DNA of 64,000 bases from Sandarakinorhabdus sp. (GTDB lineage: Bacteria; Pseudomonadota; Alphaproteobacteria; Sphingomonadales; Sphingomonadaceae): assembly GCA_020692215.1 (NCBI GenBank), contig JAIMKW010000002.1, positions 581,218-645,217 on the forward strand. The letters run 5' to 3'. The translations under genes and the position numbers were made by a program. Of this stretch, positions 19,152 through 30,763 are shown piece after piece (the first letter of the stretch is position 1; each line of letters begins with the position of its first letter). Below the pieces are notes generated by a model. The model did no database searches, had not been told where the DNA came from, and was given only the letters and a program-made list of their open reading frames with translations.

Positions 19152-20345
19152 ATGACCCGCTTTGTGAACCACGCCCTGAAGCTCACCCCCACACGCGACG
19201 AGCTTGCAGCGCAGGATTTCGTCTCGAGCCTCAGGAGCCATGTGCTGAACCCGATGGCGGCCAGCATGAAATCCCGGTTCGAGGCCGAACTCGCCGCGAA
19301 AATGCCCGAAGGCGCAACCGGACGCGACGTGCTGAAAGCCATGCAGACGCACCCCTATTTCCGCTTTTATTCAGCGGCGCGGGTAAAGGCGCAGGAAATG
19401 GTGTGGGCCAGCGTCCGCCCAACGGTTGAGCGCGAACGCACAGATCTGAAACGCCGGTTCGAGGCGCTTTCAGCCGACACGACCCGCGCACAGGGAAGCC
19501 TGAAGCTGGACACGTCCTTCGCGATCCCCCGCAATGTCACTGCACTCGATGTCCACCTGATGCCGGGCAATTACCATCAGGATGGCGGCCACGGCGATCT
19601 GGCAGCCGGCGCCCTCTACGAAAACGGCCTGTCGGTCTTCTCGTTCGGGCTGATGGGCGAAACGCTGGATGATATCGGCCGTTCGGTCGCCCTGTGGCTT
19701 TCGCTGCGCCATCCGGAATTCCGGCCAGGTGCGATCCTTGATCTCGGCTGCTCGGTCGGCCACCAGACCTTGCCGTGGAAGCGCAGCTATCCCGACGCGC
19801 AGGTCACGGGCCTCGATGTGGCAGCCTCCTGCCTGCGCTATGCCCATGCCCGGGCCCAGGCAATGGGGCTGACAGCCCATTTCCTGCAGGCCGACGCAAC
19901 CGATGTGCCGCTGCCGGATGCCAGCCAGGATCTGGTCTTCTCGTCGATGTTCCTGCACGAGCTTCCAGTGAAGGACACCCGCGCCGTGTTCCGGGAAGCG
20001 CACCGCCTGCTGAAGCCCGGCGGCATGATGCTGCACTATGAACTGCCGCCCAATGAGGCGCTGAGCGCCTACGACGGCTTCTATCTCGACTGGGACAGCC
20101 ACTACAACGCTGAACCTTATTATCAGGGCTATCGCGATCTGGCGCCCCAGGCCGAAGCGGAGGCCGCCGGCTTCAGCGGCTTCTTCCAGGCCGCTGTTCC
20201 CTCGCTCGGCTGGTATGGTGAACAGGCCGTCCGCAAGGCTGTTACCGAACAGGCCGATATCGGCACCGACAAGGTCGGTCGCCTTTCGGATGGCGTGAAC
20301 TGGTTCATCTATGGCGCCTGGAAGCAAAACGGAGCGGCAGCATGA
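19152..20345 (+). CDS. Class I SAM-dependent methyltransferase with helical N-terminal domain
   Basis: This is a 397-residue protein. Residues 1-130 are charged and probably helical, and match no domain I know. Residues about 190-310 form a Rossmann methyltransferase: motif I ILDLGCSVGHQ, the acidic end of strand 2 in VTGLDV, ADATDVPLPDASQDLV, and the post-motif LLKPGGMMLHYELPP. The substrate is unknown. The ATG at 19152 is preceded by CAGGAG; the open frame further upstream runs through the ahcY promoter and is not coding. The stop overlaps the next start as ATGA, so the two proteins are probably made together. Confidence 0.85.
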   Translation: MTRFVNHALKLTPTRDELAAQDFVSSLRSHVLNPMAASMKSRFEAELAAKMPEGATGRDVLKAMQTHPYFRFYSAARVKAQEMVWASVRPTVERERTDLKRRFEALSADTTRAQGSLKLDTSFAIPRNVTALDVHLMPGNYHQDGGHGDLAAGALYENGLSVFSFGLMGETLDDIGRSVALWLSLRHPEFRPGAILDLGCSVGHQTLPWKRSYPDAQVTGLDVAASCLRYAHARAQAMGLTAHFLQADATDVPLPDASQDLVFSSMFLHELPVKDTRAVFREAHRLLKPGGMMLHYELPPNEALSAYDGFYLDWDSHYNAEPYYQGYRDLAPQAEAEAAGFSGFFQAAVPSLGWYGEQAVRKAVTEQADIGTDKVGRLSDGVNWFIYGAWKQNGAAA

Positions 20346-20629
20346 GCAACTTCCCACCCCTCCCCCAACAGGCGCGCGGCCACCGCCCCCGCTTTTTCGA
20401 GGATGGCGCAAGCGACACCTTGATGGCGATGCTGCTGGAACTGGCGAAAGAGCAGTGGGTCACGAAAAATCGGCTGGCGACACTGGAACATTGGGCCGCA
20501 AACGCCGTGACGGCCGCGCGAACGCCATGGAACGAGGACTATGCCCTGCCCGCCGAAGCCGAAGCGGCCCTGGCGGCCGAACGCGATGCCTTCGTGCAGA
20601 GGCTGCTGGCGCCGATCGAGCAGGTCTGA
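20342..20629 (+). CDS. Unknown 95-residue protein coupled to the methyltransferase
   Basis: The start ATG overlaps the methyltransferase stop (ATGA), which supports a real, co-translated gene. The product is soluble, acidic and mainly helical (about residues 22-55 and 68-92), with no signal peptide, cysteine pair or family motif that I recognise. The N-terminus is Pro/Arg-rich (PPLPQQARGHRPRFFEDG). A partner or regulatory subunit for the methyltransferase is an inference from the coupling alone. It converges on mscS with 33 bp between the stops. Confidence 0.7.
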   Translation: MSNFPPLPQQARGHRPRFFEDGASDTLMAMLLELAKEQWVTKNRLATLEHWAANAVTAARTPWNEDYALPAEAEAALAAERDAFVQRLLAPIEQV

Positions 20630-20662
20630 CGTCAGGCCTTACCAGAGTTAGCCCTTCCAGCG

Positions 20663-21478
20663 TCAGGCCTTGCCCGGCTGGATTTCCATCTCGATATTGT
20701 AGGGGGCGGGATATCCAGCAGCGCCGAAGGTCTTCGCGATCAGCTTGTTGGTATCGAAATACACCTGCCAATAATCCCGGGTGTGGCAGTAGGGGCGAAC
20801 CGCCAAAACCGTGCCGAGCTCGTTGAAATCCAGAATCTCCACATCCGGCGCCGGATCTGCGATCACGTTGGGAATGTCCGCCAATGCCGGCTTCAGCCGG
20901 GCAATCGCGTCCAGCGGATCAACCCCGAAGGCCAGCTGCGCGGTGCGCTCCACCCGGCGATATTCGTTGTTTGAAAAATTCCTGATGATATCGTTCGATA
21001 TCTTCCCGTTGCCCACAACCGTCGTGACATTGTCGGGGCTGGTGATGATGGTGTTGAACATGCCGATCTCGATCACAGTGCCCTCAACGCCGCCGGCCAC
21101 AACATAGTCGCCCACCTTGTAGGGCCGGAAAATGATCAGGAACGCGCCCGCCGCAAAATTGCCCAGCAGGCCAGACCATGCCGCGCCCACAGCAAGGCCG
21201 ACCCCGGCGAGCAGCGCCGCAAAACTCGTCGTCTGCAGGCCGAAATAGCCCAGGATGGCAACAACCAGCAGGATGTTCAGCACGACAGCCAGGATGTTGG
21301 CGATATAGCGCTGCAGCGTCGCATCGAAATTGCGCGCCGTCAGCACCCGCTGCAACATGTTGATGGCAAAGCCGATCAGCCAGCGGCCCACCATATACAG
21401 CAGGATCGCTGCGGCAACCTTGATGGCCCCGTCCGTCAGCGCCGGTCCGAACCGCTCCCACATCGTCGTCATGTCCAT
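20663..21478 (-). CDS. mscS: Small-conductance mechanosensitive channel, MscS family
   Basis: This 271-residue protein has three N-terminal membrane helices (about residues 15-38, 60-82 and 90-110). The pore-lining TM3 is seen as Gly/Ala-packed GVGLAVGAAWSGLLGNFAAG, followed by the conserved FRPYKVGDYV loop and the beta-rich cytosolic domain with NGKISNDIIRNFS. Channels of this class open under membrane tension to release solutes during osmotic downshock. Its length equals the minimal E. coli MscS form. Single gene. Confidence 0.95.
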   Translation of the reverse strand: MDMTTMWERFGPALTDGAIKVAAAILLYMVGRWLIGFAINMLQRVLTARNFDATLQRYIANILAVVLNILLVVAILGYFGLQTTSFAALLAGVGLAVGAAWSGLLGNFAAGAFLIIFRPYKVGDYVVAGGVEGTVIEIGMFNTIITSPDNVTTVVGNGKISNDIIRNFSNNEYRRVERTAQLAFGVDPLDAIARLKPALADIPNVIADPAPDVEILDFNELGTVLAVRPYCHTRDYWQVYFDTNKLIAKTFGAAGYPAPYNIEMEIQPGKA

Positions 21479-21605
21479 CGTCTCATCTCTCCCCTGCCGG
21501 CATGGGTCCAGCCAAACCTGTCATAAGGTCGTTAACAGCAAGCGTGCGCCCAGATTATGCAGAATTGGACAATATCGCTTCACGAATCTTTCGGCCGGAA
21601 AAGCG

Positions 21606-23552
21606 TCAGTCCAGCAGCGTCTGATCCCAGAACATCAGGCTCGTCCAGAACTGGTAATCCTGGTTTTCCTTCTTCGCAAAACCATGGCCTTCATTCTTTG
21701 CCAGAAGATGCCAGGCCGTGCCCCCGCGCCCGCGCACCGCCGCCACGATCTGGTCGGCTTCCGATGCAGGCACGCGCGGGTCATTGGCCCCGGTCACCAC
21801 CTTCAGCGGCACGGCAATCCGGTCGGCACGCCCCAGCGGCGAGATTTCCTTCAGCTTGGCGCGCTGCTTGGGATCCCGCTCATCGCCATATTCCGGGCGG
21901 CGTAGATCGCGGCGATAGTCGGCAGTGTTCTCAAGGAAGGTCACGAAATCCGAAATGGCGACAACCGCCAGCCCGGTGCGCCACATTTTGGGATACAGCG
22001 TCAGCGCGCCATAGGTCATATAGCCACCATAGCTTCCACCCGTTACCGCGAAGCGCTCGGGATCAAGCCCGGCATCCTTCTTCAGCGTGGCAACATAGGC
22101 CGCAATGTCCTTCACGCTGTTCTCGCGCAGGAACGGGCCGTTATCCAGGCTCACGAACCGCTTTCCAAAGCCAGTCGACCCCCGGACATTGGGATAGAAG
22201 ATCGCAACGCCGCGTTCGTTGATCAGATAATTGGTCCGGCCCAGAAAGCCGGGGCGGAACTGCGCTTCCGGCCCGCCGTGGATGCTGATGATCACCGGCC
22301 GCTTGCCGGGCCACTTCGCCGGGTCGGGCCGATAGAGGAAGCCCGTGACCTCAAGCCCATCGAAGCTCTTCACCCGAACAAACTCGGGCTCGACATTGCG
22401 TTCAGGGTTCAGCCCGCCCGTCTCGCTGCGGGTCCACCGGGCAAGAGCGCCGCTTGCCGGATCATAAGACCATGCGTCCGAGGGCGATTTGGCCGACGTG
22501 TGCGAGAAGCCCAGCACACCCCAGGGGGAATATTCCAGCCCGCCGATCACACCGGCCGGCAGCGCAGGCTCGGCGAGAACCTTCCCGGTTGCAGAGTCGA
22601 CAATGCGCAACCGCGATACGCCCGCCTCATTGCTGTTGACGGCCAGCGTCTTCCCGTCGGGCGCAATTTCAAAGGACTGCACGTCCCATTTGGCGGGCGG
22701 CCCCAGGCGCACGAAACCCTGCCCGTCCACCCAGGTGCCAAGCTGCTTGAAATCAGACCCCTTGTCCGATGTCAGGAACAGCCGGCCGTCGGGCGCGAAT
22801 TTGGCGCCGGCATAGGCAACAGCCTCGGTGTCGGCCGTCATCGGCGTCATCACGCCAGAGGCCAGATCAAGCCGGTAGAGCTCCACCCGCTGAACCGAAA
22901 TGTAGCGCGATACGACAGCCATCTTGCCGCCCGGCGCAATATCGGCGACCGACCATCCGCCGCCTTCCAGTTCGATCACCCGCCGGGCCGTGGCGGGATC
23001 GCGCGGGTCCATCACATAGAGGTCGGAATCTCGTCCGTTTCGCGCATTCGACGAATAGGCGATGAAGCTGCCGTCCTTGGCCCAGGTCGCGCCCTGGTGG
23101 CGGCTCTTGCCATCGGTCAGCAGCACGAGCTGGCCATTTTCCACCCGGTAGAACTGGAAATTCTCGTTCCCGCCGACATCCTTGATTGCCAGCGTCACAT
23201 CCCCGCGCCCGGGCGATACGCCACCATTCGGCACTGGCTCGGGCTCGAACGTCAGCTGGGTGCGGGCAGCGCCCGGGGCGATCACTTCATGAATCTGGTT
23301 CGAATTGCCAAAGCGTGTCGCCACCAGCATGGATCGCTTTGCCGGATGCCAGCCCAGAAAGCCGGCCGAGCGAAACTCCATGTAAGGCTGAGTGGCGTCA
23401 CGCAGCGAAAGCGGCACGCGGGGGATACCGTCCGAAACAATGGCAGCCGGGGTCGGCACGAAAGTCTCGGCAGCCGGGGGCGCAACCGCCTGCTGCGCCA
23501 GGGCCGAACTTCCCAGCAGCAAGGCTGCCATCATCATTGCCGGCTTCTTCAT
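21606..23552 (-). CDS. Secreted S9 (prolyl oligopeptidase) family peptidase
   Basis: The 648-residue protein has a signal peptide (MMMAALLLGSSALAQQ), an N-terminal beta-propeller (about residues 60-370) and a C-terminal alpha/beta hydrolase. The catalytic Ser is in GGSYGGYM near residue 495, the His in NEGHGFAKKEN near residue 628, and the Asp probably in GANDPRVP. S9 enzymes of this type trim short peptides in the periplasm; dipeptidyl-peptidase or acylaminoacyl-peptidase activity cannot be decided from sequence. A second S9 gene lies at 46205. Single gene, divergent from pabBC. Confidence 0.92.
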   Translation of the reverse strand: MKKPAMMMAALLLGSSALAQQAVAPPAAETFVPTPAAIVSDGIPRVPLSLRDATQPYMEFRSAGFLGWHPAKRSMLVATRFGNSNQIHEVIAPGAARTQLTFEPEPVPNGGVSPGRGDVTLAIKDVGGNENFQFYRVENGQLVLLTDGKSRHQGATWAKDGSFIAYSSNARNGRDSDLYVMDPRDPATARRVIELEGGGWSVADIAPGGKMAVVSRYISVQRVELYRLDLASGVMTPMTADTEAVAYAGAKFAPDGRLFLTSDKGSDFKQLGTWVDGQGFVRLGPPAKWDVQSFEIAPDGKTLAVNSNEAGVSRLRIVDSATGKVLAEPALPAGVIGGLEYSPWGVLGFSHTSAKSPSDAWSYDPASGALARWTRSETGGLNPERNVEPEFVRVKSFDGLEVTGFLYRPDPAKWPGKRPVIISIHGGPEAQFRPGFLGRTNYLINERGVAIFYPNVRGSTGFGKRFVSLDNGPFLRENSVKDIAAYVATLKKDAGLDPERFAVTGGSYGGYMTYGALTLYPKMWRTGLAVVAISDFVTFLENTADYRRDLRRPEYGDERDPKQRAKLKEISPLGRADRIAVPLKVVTGANDPRVPASEADQIVAAVRGRGGTAWHLLAKNEGHGFAKKENQDYQFWTSLMFWDQTLLD

Positions 23553-23644
23553 GTTCTTGATCTCCCTGATCGTATCGTTTGCGCCAGATTGCCGCCTCCC
23601 ACGCTTTTGGCAAGTCGGAACAAAACCGCTAGCAGCGCAGGGCC

Positions 23645-26693
<3,049 letters not shown>

Positions 26694-26775
26694 CGGCACC
26701 GAACAGGCTGCAGGTGTCAGAACCGATGCCCTCAACTTGTAACGGAAGGTTCAGTTTTCCCGTATAGAAAGCCGT

Positions 26776-27717
26776 ATGCCCTATCATTCCAGACCAGATT
26801 GGCAGCTCCCCGAGCGCGAAGCGACCCCCGTGGAGATTTATGCCAGCCGCCGCACGTTCGTGGCCAGCCTTGCGACAGCGGGCCTGCTGCCCTCTGCCGC
26901 CATTGCCTCGACCGATCCCGCCAAACTTACCCCCCTGAAGGCGCGACGCACCATAGCGACGAGCGAGGAGCCCACGGCGCTGAGCGCTGTGGCCAGCTAC
27001 AACAATTTCTACGAGTTCGGTCTGGGCAAGGATGATCCCGCGCGCAACGCCCACAGCCTGAAGCCCAGCCCGTGGACCCTGAAGGTCGGCGGGCTGGTCA
27101 AGAAACCGCTGACGATTGATGTCGACCAGTGGATCGCAAAGGCCCCGCTGGAAGAACGTATCCTGCGGCTGCGCTGCGTGGAGGGCTGGTCGATGGTCAT
27201 CCCCTGGGTCGGCTTTCCCATGTCGGCGCTCATCAAGGCGGTGGAGCCTCTGGGAAGCGCGAAATATGTGCGCTTCACCACCCTTGCAGATAGCGGCCAG
27301 ATGCCCGGCATCCGCTTTCCGGCGCTGGATTGGCCCTATCGCGAGGGCCTGCGGATGGACGAGGCGATGAACCCGCTGACCACCCTTGCCGTCGGCCTTT
27401 ATGGCCGCCGCCTGCCGAACCAGAACGGCGCACCTCTCAGGCTGGTTGTGCCGTGGAAATATGGTTTCAAGTCGATCAAGTCGATCGTCGCGGTGGATTT
27501 CGTGGAACGCCAGCCGCTGACGTCGTGGAACCAGTCCCAGCCATCGGAATATGGCTTCTTCTCCAATGTGAACCCCGATGTCGACCATCCGCGGTGGAGC
27601 CAGGCGACCGAGCGGCGCATCGGCGAATTCCGCCGCCGCAAGACCCTGCCGTTCAACGGCTATGGCGAACAGGTTGCCAGCCTCTACAAGGGCATGGACC
27701 TGCAGAAATTCTTCTAG
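26776..27717 (+). CDS. msrP: Protein-methionine-sulfoxide reductase catalytic subunit MsrP
   Basis: This 313-residue periplasmic molybdoenzyme repairs oxidised methionines in envelope proteins. A twin-arginine signal is seen as [15 protein letters not shown] around residues 29-43. The molybdopterin-ligating Cys is in [15 protein letters not shown] near residue 139. It ends in the MsrP style [19 protein letters not shown]. The following gene is its haem-containing membrane partner, joined at a TAGTG junction. A cytoplasmic MsrA is encoded elsewhere in the window. Confidence 0.97.
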   Translation: MPYHSRPDWQLPEREATPVEIYASRRTFVASLATAGLLPSAAIASTDPAKLTPLKARRTIATSEEPTALSAVASYNNFYEFGLGKDDPARNAHSLKPSPWTLKVGGLVKKPLTIDVDQWIAKAPLEERILRLRCVEGWSMVIPWVGFPMSALIKAVEPLGSAKYVRFTTLADSGQMPGIRFPALDWPYREGLRMDEAMNPLTTLAVGLYGRRLPNQNGAPLRLVVPWKYGFKSIKSIVAVDFVERQPLTSWNQSQPSEYGFFSNVNPDVDHPRWSQATERRIGEFRRRKTLPFNGYGEQVASLYKGMDLQKFF

Positions 27718-28388
27718 TGGTGCACGCGCCGCCTGCCAGACGGGCGCGCCCGCTGAACGCGCCGCCCGCTTGGCTGAAGCCCGCCGTGCACGCGCTCGCT
27801 GCCATGCCGCTCATCTGGCTCATCATCGGCTGGGTCGATCTTCTGTGGCTGAACCCGGCATCGCTTAGCCTCTCGGCCGAACCCGTGGCTTACACCCACA
27901 ACGGCCTCGGGCTGATGGCGCTCAGAACGCTGGTCGCAGCACTCGCCGTCACCCCCGTCTACAAACTGACCGGCTGGGCACCGATCATGTCCCTGCGCCG
28001 GATGCTGGGGCTGTGGGCCTTTGCCTACGCGGCCCTGCATCTGGGCTTCTACCTGCTGATGGAACTGGATTTCAGCCTTGTGCAGCTTTGGAAGGACGCG
28101 ATGAAGCGCAACTTCATCCTGTTCGGCATGCTGGGCTTCCTCGCCTTGCTGCCGCTCGCCCTCACCAGCACCAGGTCAGCGATCCGACGTCTCGGCGGGC
28201 GCAACTGGCAAAGGCTGCACCGGCTGGCCTATCTCGCCGGGATAGCGGCCGTCATCCACTTCATCCTGCGGGTGAAGGGCTTTCAAGTGGAGCCCTGGGT
28301 CTATCTAGGCCTGCTCATGGCGCTGTTCGCCCTGCGCTTCATGCCCAATCGCAAACGGGCCAGCCGCGCCAGCCGGCAACCTGCCTGA
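27717..28388 (+). CDS. msrQ: MsrQ, haem-binding membrane subunit of the MsrPQ system
   Basis: This is a 223-residue integral membrane protein with about six helices, of the ferric-reductase-like transmembrane family. It passes electrons from the respiratory chain to MsrP. Candidate haem-ligand histidines are in AALHLGFYLL and LHRLAYLAGIAAVIHF. No ATG is available at the N-terminus; GTG codons at 27717 and 27720 are the likely starts, the first sharing its G with the msrP TAG stop. The 3' end overlaps the convergent HAD gene by 50 bp. Confidence 0.92.
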   Translation: MVHAPPARRARPLNAPPAWLKPAVHALAAMPLIWLIIGWVDLLWLNPASLSLSAEPVAYTHNGLGLMALRTLVAALAVTPVYKLTGWAPIMSLRRMLGLWAFAYAALHLGFYLLMELDFSLVQLWKDAMKRNFILFGMLGFLALLPLALTSTRSAIRRLGGRNWQRLHRLAYLAGIAAVIHFILRVKGFQVEPWVYLGLLMALFALRFMPNRKRASRASRQPA

Positions 28389-28989
28389 GCGGCGCTGACG
28401 GGTTGGCGGCAACCGGCTCATCGGCCCACATCAGCACGGGCAGGTCGCTCACATCGTCCGACACGAATTTCACATGGCCCGGCCGTTCGGATAGGCTTGC
28501 CAGGATCATCCGAAGCTTCCCAATCTCGTAGCAATTCTCGCCACGGATCCGGGGTGTCAGAACATCGCCTTCCCAAGCATTCTCGGTCGCAACGATCCGC
28601 TCTATTCCCCAGCGCGCGGCCAGCGCTTCCACAAAATAGCGGCAGCTCGCCGTTGCAAGCAGCGGTTCCAGCCCGGCCGCCCGGTCCGCTGCTATCGATG
28701 CCAGCGCGCCCGCCAGTTCGTTGGAAGCGCCAAAGCTTTCGGCAAAGCCAGCTGCGGCACGCTCCACCGTGGCGCGCGGAACCCTGGCACCCATCATCAG
28801 CCACTGCGTCGCCTCTTTCAGGCCCTTGCGGTCCGTCAGGCCCAGCGCGAACCCCATCAGCGGCACCAGCATAAGCGGTGCGAGCAGCAGCCTTGCAGGG
28901 GCCTCGGTGCGCGCAAAGAAGAACAGCCAGTGCGTCCAGCTCGCGCGGCGTGTCACAGTCTTGTCCATGTCGTAGATGGCAATCTTCAT
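28339..28989 (-). CDS. HAD-IB family phosphatase
   Basis: This 216-residue haloacid-dehalogenase-fold hydrolase has motif I YDMDKTVTR at residues 5-13 (Asp nucleophile and acid/base), motif II Ser/Thr probably in LATASCRYF, and motif III-IV VKFVSDDVSDLPVL. An insertion after motif I contains a hydrophobic segment (LLLAPLMLVPLMGFALGL), suggesting membrane association. It resembles SerB-like/CicA-like HAD-IB proteins, and the substrate is unknown. The start could also be an ATG at 29010 that overlaps the nuclease stop as ATGA. The 3' end overlaps msrQ antiparallel by 50 bp. Confidence 0.85.
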   Translation of the reverse strand: MKIAIYDMDKTVTRRASWTHWLFFFARTEAPARLLLAPLMLVPLMGFALGLTDRKGLKEATQWLMMGARVPRATVERAAAGFAESFGASNELAGALASIAADRAAGLEPLLATASCRYFVEALAARWGIERIVATENAWEGDVLTPRIRGENCYEIGKLRMILASLSERPGHVKFVSDDVSDLPVLMWADEPVAANPSAPLRQVAGWRGWPVCDWA

Positions 28990-29006
28990 CTCTGTCCGGG
29001 GCCCTT

Positions 29007-29543
29007 TCATTCGCGGCGGGGGTTGCGGTCGCGCCAGGTGGCAGGCGGAATTCGGTCCTTTTCGGGCAAGCTCCACAAACCGCGGCCTGCCTTGCGCGCT
29101 GAATCCTGCCCTGCACGGATCTGCCTGTCGGGCAGATAGCGGCTGAACGCCCAGGCATGGCCCTGCTCGGTCATCGCGGCATTCACATATTTCCGCCTAT
29201 GCCAGACCTTGCCCACCAGCCGGCCATAGCGGTCCCGGTCGGTCACTTCCACCCGCACATGTTCACCCTGCACCATCCGCCTGAGCGCCGAACGGGACTG
29301 GATTCCCCATGGCTGGCCCAGCTCCGGCGCATCGATGCCGGCAAGGCGGATTTCGCTGCTGCGCTTCACGTCCAGCCGCTCCACCACAAGGGAATCGCCA
29401 TCCTTGACGCGAACCACCCGGCCATCAAAAACCGTGACATAGGGGGAAGCCGCCAGCACGGGGGCGAACAACGGCATCACCACAGGCGCTGCAAAGATCA
29501 GCAGCAGGGCCATGAAAAGACCGAATGTGGAGCGGCAGCGCAT
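29007..29543 (-). CDS. Secreted thermonuclease (SNase-like) family protein
   Basis: This 178-residue protein has an N-terminal signal or anchor segment (about residues 8-31) and a staphylococcal-nuclease OB-fold: VVRVKDGDSLVV, the catalytic Arg/Asp/Glu-type motif RLAGIDAPE, and later RDRYGRLVGKVW. Family members cut DNA and RNA with calcium. It overlaps the HAD gene by ATGA if that gene starts at 29010, so the two probably form an operon. It is divergent from the MlaE-type gene, with 95 bp between the starts. Confidence 0.9.
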   Translation of the reverse strand: MRCRSTFGLFMALLLIFAAPVVMPLFAPVLAASPYVTVFDGRVVRVKDGDSLVVERLDVKRSSEIRLAGIDAPELGQPWGIQSRSALRRMVQGEHVRVEVTDRDRYGRLVGKVWHRRKYVNAAMTEQGHAWAFSRYLPDRQIRAGQDSARKAGRGLWSLPEKDRIPPATWRDRNPRRE

Positions 29544-29638
29544 CGAGCCTTCCCTTGCATGGGCAGCGCACGATATGCAAAAGCCTTGGAAGTCCGGTTA
29601 CTGCCCCTTGCCCGGCCCGGAGGAGCGCCCCACCCGAT

Positions 29639-30763
29639 ATGTCTGCAGCGCCCGCCACAACCAGCGTCACGCTGACCCGCGAGGGGAACCAGATTTCGCT
29701 AACCGGCCGTCTGACAATTTCGCGTGCTGAAGCCCTCGAACAGGATCTCGCCGCAGCCCTCGATGCCATCGAAGGCCCCGTCACCCTTGATATCTTAGCT
29801 GTCGAACGGATGGATACCGTTGGCGCCTGGCTGGTGCACAGGCTGCTGCGAGACCGCCCGGGCAGCACGCTGGAAGGCGCAAGCGCAGATGCCGTAAGGC
29901 TGCTGGCCGAAGTGAAGGCGGCGGACGTTCCCTGCATCATGCGCCCCGAATCACGGCCCTTCTTCCGGCGGGAGCTCGAGCGGCTGGGCGCCTACATGTT
30001 CGAGTTTTTCAACACCATCGGGGCCAGCCTCGCCTTTATCGGCATCACCCTCATCGCCGCCGGCCGCGCCCTCGTCAGCCGGCGCGGTTTCCGCTGGAAT
30101 TCCGTGTTCATCCAGATGGAACAGACCGGTGTGAACGCCCTTGGCATCATTGGCCTGATGAGCTTTCTGGTCGGCATCGTCATTGCCCAGCAGGGCGCCG
30201 TGCAGCTGCGCCAGTTCGGGGCTGATGTGTTCGTTATCAACCTCGTCGGCCGGGCAACCTTTCGCGAGCTTGGCATCCTCCTCACCGCCATCATGGTCGC
30301 CGGCCGGTCGGCATCTGCGTTCGCAGCCCAGATCGGCGCGATGAAACTGGCTGAGGAGGTCGATGCCATGCGCACCATTGGCCTCGATCCCGTCGAGGTG
30401 CTGGTCCTCCCCCGCGTCATCGCCCTGATGCTGATGATGCCGCTGCTGGCTTTCTTCGCATCGGTTCTGGCCGTTATCGGGGGCGGTCTCTTCACCTGGA
30501 TTTCGCTCGATATCCCGCCCGCCACCTTCGTCCAGCGCATCCGCGAGGTGGTTCCCATGTCGGATTTCTGGATTGGCCTGTCCAAGGCGCCCGCCTTCGG
30601 CCTCGTCATTGCCGTCATCGGATGCTTTCAGGGCTTCCAGGTCTCGGGCAATGCCGAATCCGTGGGATACCGGACGACGCTGGCAGTGGTGCAGTCGATC
30701 TTTCTTGTAATCGTTCTCGATGCCTTTTTTGCAGTCTTCTACACCCAGCTGGGCTTCGATTGA
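29639..30763 (+). CDS. mlaE: STAS-MlaE fusion: lipid ABC transporter permease
   Basis: The 374-residue protein joins an N-terminal STAS/NTP-binding-like domain (residues about 1-95, the place of MlaB in E. coli) to an MlaE permease (about 110-374) with five to six helices and the family stretches GIVIAQQGAVQLRQFG, ELGILLTAIMVAGRS and AAQIGAMKLAEEVDAM. With the next three genes it forms an MCE-type system that moves phospholipids or other hydrophobic molecules between membranes. The ATG at 29639 gives a full STAS domain. The stop overlaps the ATPase start (TGATG). Confidence 0.93.
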   Translation: MSAAPATTSVTLTREGNQISLTGRLTISRAEALEQDLAAALDAIEGPVTLDILAVERMDTVGAWLVHRLLRDRPGSTLEGASADAVRLLAEVKAADVPCIMRPESRPFFRRELERLGAYMFEFFNTIGASLAFIGITLIAAGRALVSRRGFRWNSVFIQMEQTGVNALGIIGLMSFLVGIVIAQQGAVQLRQFGADVFVINLVGRATFRELGILLTAIMVAGRSASAFAAQIGAMKLAEEVDAMRTIGLDPVEVLVLPRVIALMLMMPLLAFFASVLAVIGGGLFTWISLDIPPATFVQRIREVVPMSDFWIGLSKAPAFGLVIAVIGCFQGFQVSGNAESVGYRTTLAVVQSIFLVIVLDAFFAVFYTQLGFD

